Assembly: GCA_045612065.1 (NCBI GenBank)
Contig: JAZKYH010000002.1
Span: 1-50,705 of the forward strand
Direction: 5' to 3'
Length of the DNA: 50,705 bases
DNA from: UBA1189 sp045612065
GTDB lineage: Bacteria > Bacteroidota > Bacteroidia > Bacteroidales > Bacteroidaceae
Shown: piece by piece, positions 1-7,308 of the stretch
Layout of the letters: each line of letters begins with the position of its first letter
Position numbering within the stretch: position 1 is the stretch's first letter
Program-made: the position numbers and the translations under genes
The notes under the pieces: model-generated
Database searches by the model: none
The model's input: the letters and a program-made list of their open reading frames with translations, nothing else
What the model was told of the DNA's origin: nothing

Positions 1-585
1 GTGAAGATTGTAAGCGAGAGCAGTATCGCTGCTGGTGTACGCCGTATCGAGGCTATCACCGGTGCGAAGGTGGAGGAGATGCAGGATAAGTTGCAGGATT
101 CGCTCAACGATATCCGTCAGCTCTTCCACAACGCTCCCGACTTGAAGGCTACCATCGCCAAGTTCATCGCAGAGCACGACGATCTGAAGAAGCAGATCGA
201 GGAGTTCATGAAGGAGAAGGCTGCATCGCTCAAAGCAGAGCTGTTGCAGAAGATGACTTGCGTAAATGGCGTAAATGTCATCAAGGCCGTAGTACCCATG
301 CCTGCCGAGGCAGTGAAAAACATCGTGTTCCAACTGCGTGGCGAGATTACCGAGAACTTGCTCGTAGTCATCGGTAGCGTGGACAGCGACAAGCCCCTGC
401 TCACTGTATCGGCCAGCGAGGACCTCACCGCCAAGGGCGTGAACGCTGGTCAGCTCGTGCGCGAGGCTGCCAAGCTCATCCAAGGTGGTGGCGGTGGTCA
501 GGCACACTTCGCGACTGCCGGCGGTAAGAACCCCAACGGTATCATCAGTGCCGTTGACAAGGTGGTGGAGTTGGCTACGGCGTGA
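1..585 (+). CDS. alaS: Alanyl-tRNA synthetase, C-terminal part (gene cut by window start)
   Basis: This is the last 194 residues of a protein whose 5' end lies outside the window, so base 1 is not a start codon. It opens with KIVSESSIAAGVRRIEAITG, the conserved end of the AlaRS editing region. A coiled-coil-like linker follows (about residues 20-85). The rest is a DHHA1-type C-terminal domain with the glycine-rich GGGGGQAHFATAGG segment near residues 161-174. Full AlaRS charges tRNA-Ala in the cytoplasm and edits Ser/Gly mischarging; a whole protein is usually about 870 residues. The family assignment is secure. The missing part cannot be assessed. Confidence 0.96.
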   Translation: MKIVSESSIAAGVRRIEAITGAKVEEMQDKLQDSLNDIRQLFHNAPDLKATIAKFIAEHDDLKKQIEEFMKEKAASLKAELLQKMTCVNGVNVIKAVVPMPAEAVKNIVFQLRGEITENLLVVIGSVDSDKPLLTVSASEDLTAKGVNAGQLVREAAKLIQGGGGGQAHFATAGGKNPNGIISAVDKVVELATA

Positions 586-592
586 ATATAGT

Positions 593-660
593 TGAGGGTT
601 GAGAGTTGAAAGTTAATTTCCAATTTGACTGCTCTCCGAACCCTCAACTCTCAACCCTCA
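593..660. repeat. Intergenic inverted repeat, 16-bp perfect arms
   Basis: Arms 593-608 (TGAGGGTTGAGAGTTG) and 645-660 are perfect reverse complements around a 36-nt loop. The element sits between alaS and the next gene. There is no T-run, so a rho-independent terminator is not supported. Low-complexity TTGAG/CTCAA repeats like this also occur before the thioesterase gene (3475-3560). Reading through it would add 18 artificial residues to the next protein, which is why a later start was chosen there. Confidence 0.75.
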
Positions 661-678
661 TCCCTTTCATACAAGCAC

Positions 679-3474
679 ATGCGCAAACTAATCTTAACAA
701 TACTCTTCGGACTGTCGGTGCTCATGGCACCGGCAGCCGTTGATTCTACCCTGGTGCGCGACCATAGCGACTCCATTCGGGTTAGCTTGGTCACCTGTTC
801 GCCCGGCACCGAGGTCTACGAAGTGTATGGCCACACGGCACTGCGTGTAGAGATACCGACACTTGGGGTTGATGCGGTTGTCAACTACGGATTGTTCTCT
901 TTTGAAGCTCCAAACTTCGTGTGGCGTTTCATCAAGGGCGAGACCGACTACGTGGTAGGTACCATCGGATACCCCATCTTCGAGCGTGAATATACGTTGC
1001 GTGGCTCATCGGTAACTCTGCAGGAACTTAATCTCAGCATCGAAGAGAAGGAACGGTTGGTATATTTGCTCAATGAGAACCTACTCCCAGAGAACCGTGA
1101 GTATCGCTACAATTTCCTTTACAACAATTGTAGTAACAAGGCTGGCGACATGGTGAAAGAGGCTCTGACTCTACCGTTAGCTCCGTTGGCGAATAGGGTA
1201 GAGGGTATTACTTATCGAAACATCTTGCACGAACATACTGCGGACTATCTGTGGCTACAGTTCGGCATCGATTATCTCTTGGGTATTGAGGCCGATCGTC
1301 CCATCGGTCCCCATGAGCAAATGTTTGCTCCCGAGTACCTGAAGTATTACACCTCAGCGACTGAACTTGTTGGAGACAGTCTGAGCTATCCTTATGTGAT
1401 AGAGGAATGTGTTGTAGAACCTCTGCTGCCACAAGATGAGGGATGGAATTTTCTGCTTACCCCTGTGCAGGCCATGATACTGCTCATTCTGTTTGTGGGA
1501 GTGATATGTGCGTTTGAGATACTCGTAGAACGCCGTCAGTGGTGGTTCGATATCCTCTTGCTGAGCCTGCAAGGCATCATGGGCTGTGTGGTGGCGTTTC
1601 TCTTTTTCTGTTCTGATCATCCTACTGTGGGAAGCAATTTGCATGTGATCTATCTCAATCCGCTACCCCTGTTCTTCATGCCCTTCATCGTACGTAGCGC
1701 AATCAAGCGTCGCGTATCTCCATTGTCCTACGTGCTGGTATTGCTGATGGTGGCTTTCGTGATAGTTTCCTTGATTCTCGACCAATACATACAGCTTGCT
1801 GCTTACCTTTTCTTGGGAGCGCTATTGTTGCGCATGGTTCACAACCTTTGGATATATCCTCCTTTGAGTAACCGCTTTGGCGAGGCTCAGCAGCTGAAGA
1901 AGTCTGGCCGTTCACGAGTACAAACACTCTTGACGATTGCCCTCCTATGCTCATCTGCCTCTACCGTTCGGGCAGCCGAGGTTCCTAAAGCGGTTGTAAG
2001 TATCGTGGTAGACCAGTTGCGTGGTGACTATTTGGAGAAGTTCTCTCATCTGTATTGTGAAGACGGTTTCAAGAAACTCTATGCCGAAGGCCGTGTGTAT
2101 ACCAATGGTTACTATGCTCATACCTCTCCCGATCGCTCATCGGGTACGGCATCGGTGTACACTGGTACTACGCCCTACTATCATGGTGTCACAGGCGACC
2201 GTTTCATGCAGCGTAAGAATTTGCGTGTGATAAGCATTGTCGATGATGACAATGTGTCTCACAAAGGAATCAATACGTTTGAGATGACCTCTCCCCATAG
2301 GCTCTTGGTGACCACACTTGCCGACGAGCTCAAGATTGCAACCAAGGGTCATGCTTATGTGTGCTCCATTGCACCCGAACGAGATATGGCTGTGCTGGCT
2401 GGTGGCCATGCTCCCAATGCTGTGCTTTGGCTCAGTGATGACTGTTCCAAGTGGGCCAGCTCGGCCTACTATGCAGGGATACCAGCTTGGGTCCGCCCTT
2501 ATAACCATCGTGAAGGTACGCGCTACGATTGGAGCGAGATGGTTTGGGAACCCTATTTCTCTGCAGATACCTATTCCTATCTGGTCTATGGCGGTACTCT
2601 CCGTGATTTCCGCTATACTTTCCGTAGGGGAGATACCGATGCTGTACGCCGCTATAAGACCTCGGCTCTTGTCAATGATGAGGTGACCAAGCTCGCTAAG
2701 TCTTGTGTCAATGGTGGTACATTCGGGAACGGCAAGACAACCTCTATGCTTTGTGTGGGCTATTATGCTGGCAACTACGAACATTCACCCGAGAATATTC
2801 GCCCTCTCGAGCTGCAGGATATCTATTGCCGTCTCGACCGTAACATCGCCGAGCTCATCCGTGCCGTTGAGGAGAAGGTGGGTGTAGGCAATGCCCTCTT
2901 TGTCATTACCTCCACGGGCAATGTTGATGAGCATCGTCCCGACAGCAAGTTGTTTACCTTGCCTACGGGGGAACTCAAGATGGACCGTTGTTGTGCATTA
3001 CTCAATATCTATCTCGGGGCATTGTATGGTAAAGACAACTATGTGGAGGGCTCGTATCGCAATGAAATCTTCCTCAACCATGCACTTATCGAGAAACGTC
3101 AGATCATGCTGAAGGAGTTTCTGGATCGTTGTACCGAACTTCTCTGTCAGATCTCAGGAGTGAAGCATGTGTATCCGTCGCTTGGCATCCTCGCTGGGGC
3201 TTTTGATACAGAGGTGAGTGCAGGCTACAATGCCGACCGTTCAGGAGACCTCGTCTTGGAGGTGGCACCCGGATGGACGCTCATAGACAATCGATGGAGC
3301 GAACAGGTCTACTATAACCGTACGCACGTGCCTGTGCCTATCATTTTCTATGGTGGTGGGCTTGAGGCTCGGAGTAATCGTGCCCCCGTAGCCGTAGAGA
3401 GCATTGCACCTACGATAGCTCATATCTTGCACATCAGTGCCCCCAACGCTTGTGCTACACGACCGATTGAATAA
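679..3474 (+). CDS. DUF4105 domain / membrane segments / alkaline-phosphatase-fold fusion, probably catalytically degenerate
   Basis: The start at 679 (MRKLILTILFGL) gives a signal peptide and 931 residues; an in-frame ATG at 625 lies inside a repeat. Residues about 20-230 are a DUF4105 domain, with YGHTALRV and FLYNNCSNK holding the conserved His and Cys. Several membrane segments follow (about 265-400). Then comes an internal signal-peptide-like stretch (TIALLCSSASTVRAAE, about 420-435) and a PafA-like type I phosphodiesterase/alkaline phosphatase fold opening VVSIVVDQLRGDYLEKF. By eye, the usual nucleophile and metal-ligand motifs after the first Asp are replaced: GTASVYTG for the GHASIYTG type, YYAGN for DxxGH, and TSTGN for TADHG. 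It therefore looks like two former genes joined in frame, with the second half a pseudo-enzyme. The domain identities are fairly sure; loss of catalysis is inference. Confidence 0.85.
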   Translation: MRKLILTILFGLSVLMAPAAVDSTLVRDHSDSIRVSLVTCSPGTEVYEVYGHTALRVEIPTLGVDAVVNYGLFSFEAPNFVWRFIKGETDYVVGTIGYPIFEREYTLRGSSVTLQELNLSIEEKERLVYLLNENLLPENREYRYNFLYNNCSNKAGDMVKEALTLPLAPLANRVEGITYRNILHEHTADYLWLQFGIDYLLGIEADRPIGPHEQMFAPEYLKYYTSATELVGDSLSYPYVIEECVVEPLLPQDEGWNFLLTPVQAMILLILFVGVICAFEILVERRQWWFDILLLSLQGIMGCVVAFLFFCSDHPTVGSNLHVIYLNPLPLFFMPFIVRSAIKRRVSPLSYVLVLLMVAFVIVSLILDQYIQLAAYLFLGALLLRMVHNLWIYPPLSNRFGEAQQLKKSGRSRVQTLLTIALLCSSASTVRAAEVPKAVVSIVVDQLRGDYLEKFSHLYCEDGFKKLYAEGRVYTNGYYAHTSPDRSSGTASVYTGTTPYYHGVTGDRFMQRKNLRVISIVDDDNVSHKGINTFEMTSPHRLLVTTLADELKIATKGHAYVCSIAPERDMAVLAGGHAPNAVLWLSDDCSKWASSAYYAGIPAWVRPYNHREGTRYDWSEMVWEPYFSADTYSYLVYGGTLRDFRYTFRRGDTDAVRRYKTSALVNDEVTKLAKSCVNGGTFGNGKTTSMLCVGYYAGNYEHSPENIRPLELQDIYCRLDRNIAELIRAVEEKVGVGNALFVITSTGNVDEHRPDSKLFTLPTGELKMDRCCALLNIYLGALYGKDNYVEGSYRNEIFLNHALIEKRQIMLKEFLDRCTELLCQISGVKHVYPSLGILAGAFDTEVSAGYNADRSGDLVLEVAPGWTLIDNRWSEQVYYNRTHVPVPIIFYGGGLEARSNRAPVAVESIAPTIAHILHISAPNACATRPIE

Positions 3475-3560
3475 AGTGAAAAGATGAAAGTTGCTCCGCA
3501 GTGTTTGCCTTTCAACTTTTCACTATCATCTTTCAACTCATATTAACTATCAACTTTCAA
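3475..3560. repeat. Low-complexity intergenic inverted repeat
   Basis: AGTGAAAAG at 3475-3483 is complementary to CTTTTCACT at 3516-3524. Further CTTTCAACT and CAACTTTCAAC units follow up to about 3560. It resembles the element at 593-660 in composition and position, just upstream of a start codon. An open frame through it adds 25 spurious residues to the thioesterase. Confidence 0.6.
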
Positions 3561-3565
3561 CCCGC

Positions 3566-4342
3566 ATGAAATCATTTATCGGAAAATATCCTTTTGAAGT
3601 AGAGACCTTCCAGGTCGACTATACTGGCGGCCTCTCGTTTGGCTTCCTTGCCAACAAGATGCTCATCACTGCAGGTAACCATGCCAACGAACGTGGTTTT
3701 GGCAAGGAACAGCTCAGTGCCGATGGCAAGACCTGGGTGCTCTCGCGCTTGGTCATCGAGATTGATGAATATCCCAATGAGGGTGATACCTACTATGTGG
3801 AGACTTGGGTTGAGAGCGTCAACCGCCTCTTCACCTCGCGTAACTTCCGTGTGCTCAGCCACGATGGCCGCATCCTTGGTCATGCACGCTCTACATGGGC
3901 GCTTATCGATGTAGAGACTCGTCAGACTGTCGATCTCACCACACTTTACAATGGCGAGTTAGCGGCCTACTCATGCGATGAACCTTGCCCCATCAAAGGA
4001 GTGAGCCGTGCTCGCGTTATGGCTACCGAACCTTCAGGTGAGTTCATGCCACTCTATTGTGATATTGACTACAATGGGCACCTCAATAGCGTCAAGTATA
4101 TCGAGCACATGCTCAACTTCCTGCCGCTCGACATCTTCCGTTCACACACCATCCATCGTGTTGAGGTGAGTTACAGCCTCGAGTGCTTCTACCGCGAACA
4201 CCTCAGCGTCTTCATGGATAAGAAGGACGATAGCCACGAATACGATGTAGAGATACGCAAAGATGCAGGTGAGGTTGCTTGCCGAGCGAAGATTATATTT
4301 GGGGCCTCCCCCGCCCCCTCCCGAGGAGGGGTGACTAAGTAA
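3566..4342 (+). CDS. Acyl-ACP thioesterase (FatA/FatB type, double hot-dog)
   Basis: The start at 3566 (MKSFIGKYPFEVETFQVDYT) skips a repeat-encoded extension. The protein has 258 residues and would release fatty acids from acyl-ACP in the cytoplasm. Two hot-dog repeats are visible. The second holds DIDYNGHLNSVKYIEHM, matching the Asp-x-x-Asn-x-His catalytic pattern of the plant FatA/bacterial family. The first contains the substrate-side WVLSRLVIEIDEYP segment. The extreme C-terminus (ASPAPSRGGVTK) is encoded by a GC-rich dispersed repeat that starts at about 4301, so the native tail may have been replaced or extended. It lies downstream of the DUF4105 fusion on the same strand, and co-transcription is possible. 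Confidence 0.9.
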   Translation: MKSFIGKYPFEVETFQVDYTGGLSFGFLANKMLITAGNHANERGFGKEQLSADGKTWVLSRLVIEIDEYPNEGDTYYVETWVESVNRLFTSRNFRVLSHDGRILGHARSTWALIDVETRQTVDLTTLYNGELAAYSCDEPCPIKGVSRARVMATEPSGEFMPLYCDIDYNGHLNSVKYIEHMLNFLPLDIFRSHTIHRVEVSYSLECFYREHLSVFMDKKDDSHEYDVEIRKDAGEVACRAKIIFGASPAPSRGGVTK

Positions 4343-4443
4343 GTTTCCAGTTTAAAAGTATTGTTTAACCAATAAGCATAAGGCTACTCTCCGCGATGCC
4401 CGAAAGCTCCCTCCCTTCGGGGGAGGGCGGGGGGAGAGGCCTC
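4301..4443. repeat. GC-rich dispersed inverted element (CTCCC/GGGAG type), copy 1
   Basis: The left arm at about 4301-4332 (GCCTCCCCCGCCCCCTCCCG) is an imperfect inverted copy of the right arm at about 4404-4443 (TCCCTTCGGGGGAGGGCGGG). About 70 AT-richer bases separate them. The right arm is preceded by CGCGATGCCCGAAAG, repeated nearly letter for letter at about 19500 as CGCGATGTCTGAAGG. The left arm runs into the thioesterase gene and encodes its last residues. Copies near 19.1-19.2 kb and 19.4-19.55 kb show this is a family. Its function is unknown; it could be a REP/MITE-like element. Confidence 0.75.
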
Positions 4444-4455
4444 TCTTAAATTCCC

Positions 4456-5718
4456 ATGCTCGCCCTATCCCCCATGCTCGTCTTTATGGTAGTCTACTTG
4501 ATAGGCTCCATCCTTGCGGGTGACTTCTACAAGGTACCCCTAACAGTTGCCTTCCTTACCGCTTCGGCCTATGCTGTGTGTATCACTCCCAAGCTCAAGC
4601 TCAGGGAGCGTATAAACCTCTTCTCTCGTGGAGCAGGCGATGAGAACCTCATGCTCATGGTATGGATATTCATCCTTGCCGGAGCCTTTGCCAAGGCCGC
4701 TGGTGCAATGGGGGCTATCGATGCCACCGTAGACCTCACGCTGCGCCTCTTGCCTGACAGTATGCTGTTGCCAGGACTTTTCCTTGCAGCTTGCTTCATC
4801 TCGCTCTCTATAGGCACCTCTGTGGGTACTGTAGTGGCACTCACACCTGTGGCAGTGGGTATTGCCGAACAAACAGGCTCGTCGCTTCCCCTCATCGTAG
4901 CCATCGTGGTGGGAGGTTCCTTCTTTGGTGACAACCTCTCCTTCATCTCAGATACTACCATCGTGGCTACACAGACTCAGGGTGTACGCATGAACGATAA
5001 GTTCAAGGCCAACATCTATCTTGCTGCTCCTGCAGCTCTCATTGTACTTGTTCTCTACATCATCTTGGGACAAGGCGTGCAGGCTCCTGCCGATGTGTCT
5101 TGGCCCGAATGGTATAAGGTGCTTCCCTACGTAGCTGTGCTGGTGCTTGCCATCGTGGGTATGAATGTGCTCGTCGTGCTGCTCATCGGTATCCTTCTGG
5201 CTGGAGGCATCGGTATGGCGTGTGGTAGTTTCGACCTTATGGGCTGGATGGGTGCTATGGGTGAGGGCATTATGGGGATGAGCGAACTCATCATCGTCAC
5301 CCTTTTGGCTGGTGGTATGCTTGCCTTGATACGTCACAATGGTGGCATCGACTGGCTCATCCGCGTGCTCACCCGTCGCATCAACGGCCAGCGCGGAGCC
5401 AAGTTTACCATTGCCCTGCTTGTTGTCTTGGCCGACCTCTGCACTGCCAACAACACCATCGCTCTCATCACCGTAGGCCCCGTAGCACGAGATATAGCCG
5501 ACCGTTATGGTGTAGACCATCGCATGAGTGCTTCGCTGCTCGATACCTTCAGCTGCTTTGCTCAAGGGCTTATTCCCTATGGTGCACAACTCCTGATGGC
5601 TGCTGGTCTTGCTGCTATATCGCCTTTCGATATCATCGGCTATCTCTACTATCCCATCATCTTGGGTGTGATAGCCGTGTTGGGTATTCTCTTCAGCTTT
5701 CCCCGTAAGTATGCGTGA
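4456..5718 (+). CDS. NhaC-family Na+/H+ antiporter
   Basis: A 420-residue, very hydrophobic protein with about 11-12 membrane segments. The motif GDNLSFISDTTIVATQTQG near residues 157-175 is diagnostic of the NhaC/MleN family. A second conserved stretch, ADLCTANNTIALITVGPVAR, lies in the C-terminal half. It should exchange Na+ for H+ across the inner membrane, which fits the Na+ circuit implied by the NQR operon in this window (inference). The start at 4456 is the first ATG after the repeat; M7 (4474) is an alternative. It converges with the MFS gene across a shared terminator. Confidence 0.9.
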   Translation: MLALSPMLVFMVVYLIGSILAGDFYKVPLTVAFLTASAYAVCITPKLKLRERINLFSRGAGDENLMLMVWIFILAGAFAKAAGAMGAIDATVDLTLRLLPDSMLLPGLFLAACFISLSIGTSVGTVVALTPVAVGIAEQTGSSLPLIVAIVVGGSFFGDNLSFISDTTIVATQTQGVRMNDKFKANIYLAAPAALIVLVLYIILGQGVQAPADVSWPEWYKVLPYVAVLVLAIVGMNVLVVLLIGILLAGGIGMACGSFDLMGWMGAMGEGIMGMSELIIVTLLAGGMLALIRHNGGIDWLIRVLTRRINGQRGAKFTIALLVVLADLCTANNTIALITVGPVARDIADRYGVDHRMSASLLDTFSCFAQGLIPYGAQLLMAAGLAAISPFDIIGYLYYPIILGVIAVLGILFSFPRKYA

Positions 5719-5756
5719 TAGATAGCTGAGTGGTGAGTGGTGGAATGCCTTCAATA

Positions 5757-5802
5757 GAAAGAGGGGGAGCGGACGCTTTGATGTCCAACCCCCCTTTCTT
5801 TT
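5757..5802. terminator. Bidirectional terminator between convergent genes
   Basis: GAAAG-A-GGGGG (5757-5767) pairs with a C-run plus CTTTC (5789-5798) around a loop of about 21 nt, and TTTT follows on the + strand. It sits between the 3' ends of the NhaC gene (+) and the MFS gene (-), where a shared terminator is expected. The stem has a bulge. Confidence 0.65.
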
Positions 5803-5823
5803 GTTCCCTATTGGGTCTGTATG

Positions 5824-7260
5824 TTATAGCTCAATCTTCTTGTAGCGGGGAACAAGCACTTTCATGATAACCCAACCGATGAGGTAGGCTACACCGCAGA
5901 AGGTGAACATAATCATATAGCCTGCTTCCTTTCCTACATAGCCGAAGAGCTCAAGCCCTGTCGTGGCGCTGTAGTCGAACAATGCACCAGCACTTTTCTG
6001 TATGATGAATGAGCCTATACCGCCAGCCATACCGCCAATGCCGGTAATCGTTGCAATCATGGTCTTGGGGAACATGTCGCCGATGGTGCTGAAGAGGTTG
6101 GCGCTCCAAGACTGATGAGCTGCACCGGCGATACCAATAAGCACTACGGGCCACCACATTGAAACGTGGGCCAAAGGCTGGGCTGCAAGTGCTACCAAGG
6201 GGAGGAATGCAAAGATGAGCATCGAGAGCATGCGACCTGCGTAGGGGTCCATCTTCTTCTTGTCAATGAAAAGGGTGGGGAGGTAACCACCAAAGATTGA
6301 TATCATCACGATGAGGTAGAGCAATCCGAGTGCCCATTGGAACTTCGGGTCAGTAGAGGAGAGGCCATAGGTGAGCTTCAAGTACGAAGGCATCCAGAAG
6401 AGGAAGAACCACCACACGCCGTCGGTCATGAACTTGCCCACGATGAACGACCAGGTCTGGCGATACTTGAAGCATGAAAAGAGTGAAACCTTCTTGCCTG
6501 CCTCCTTCTCGGTTGGAGCAGGAGCTGCCTCTGCAGTATCATCGGAGAGTATGTAGGCCAATTCGGCTTCATTTACGGCAGGGTTCTGCTCGGGGCGCTT
6601 GTAGACAAACTGCCAGAAGCCCATCCACACGAAACCGAGACCACCGATGATGATGAACGAGGCCTCCCATCCCCACTTGGCTGCCAAGGGCGGTATGCAG
6701 AAGGGTGCTACGAGGGCACCGATGGTGCTGCCGGCATTGAAGATTGAGGTGGCAAAGGCACGGTCGCGCTTGGGGAAGTATTCGGCAACGGCCTTGTTGG
6801 CTGCGGGGAAATTACCCGCCTCACCGAGAGCCAGCACACACCGGGCTATGATGAAGAGCGTAGAGCTTACCAAGGCGATGCGTGCCACCATTTCGGCATT
6901 TTCGGCCAGGTGCAGTGCCGTGGCATCGGGCAGACCTACAAAGGCTTGGGTGACCACACCACACACAGCGTGGATACAGGCACCGAACGACCATATACCG
7001 ATGGCCCACATGAAACCCTTCTTGGTTCCCATCCAGTCGACGAACTTACCAGCCATAAGCATCGAGATGGCATAGAAGAGCGAGAAGATACCCGTGATGG
7101 TGCCATAGTCGGAGTCGGTCCAGTGAAACTCGGGACGGATGAAGTCCTCGAAGGTGAGCGACAGCACTTGGCGGTCGAGGTAGTTGATGGTGGTGGCGAA
7201 GAAGAGCATCGCACAGATTGCCCAACGGTAGTTGGTCTTCTTGGTTGTTTGTTTTTCCAT
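5824..7260 (-). CDS. MFS transporter, anion:cation symporter (hexuronate/sugar-acid, ExuT-like) type
   Basis: 478 residues with 12 predicted membrane helices. The N-terminus has NYLDRQVLSLTFEDFI in helix 1, typical of the ACS family (ExuT, GudP, DgoT). MGTKKGFMWAIGIWSFGACIHA is the conserved loop 2-3 segment, and ALGEAGNFPAANKAVAEYFP marks helix 4. Such proteins import hexuronates or other organic anions with H+ or Na+. The substrate cannot be told. It starts 48 nt after the murF-alr stop on the same strand, so it may be cotranscribed, though no functional link is evident. No uronate catabolic genes are nearby. Confidence 0.9.
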   Translation of the reverse strand: MEKQTTKKTNYRWAICAMLFFATTINYLDRQVLSLTFEDFIRPEFHWTDSDYGTITGIFSLFYAISMLMAGKFVDWMGTKKGFMWAIGIWSFGACIHAVCGVVTQAFVGLPDATALHLAENAEMVARIALVSSTLFIIARCVLALGEAGNFPAANKAVAEYFPKRDRAFATSIFNAGSTIGALVAPFCIPPLAAKWGWEASFIIIGGLGFVWMGFWQFVYKRPEQNPAVNEAELAYILSDDTAEAAPAPTEKEAGKKVSLFSCFKYRQTWSFIVGKFMTDGVWWFFLFWMPSYLKLTYGLSSTDPKFQWALGLLYLIVMISIFGGYLPTLFIDKKKMDPYAGRMLSMLIFAFLPLVALAAQPLAHVSMWWPVVLIGIAGAAHQSWSANLFSTIGDMFPKTMIATITGIGGMAGGIGSFIIQKSAGALFDYSATTGLELFGYVGKEAGYMIMFTFCGVAYLIGWVIMKVLVPRYKKIEL

Positions 7261-7308
7261 GATTCTTTGTATTTGGTTTTCTATTGTGTTTGTTTTCGTT
7301 ATTGCCTT

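Noticed and set aside
625..678. N-terminal extension of the DUF4105 fusion
   Set aside because: The 18 extra codons are encoded by an inverted repeat and would bury the signal peptide.
4948..5754. 268-codon open frame antisense to nhaC
   Set aside because: His/Gln-rich antisense shadow of a membrane-protein gene.
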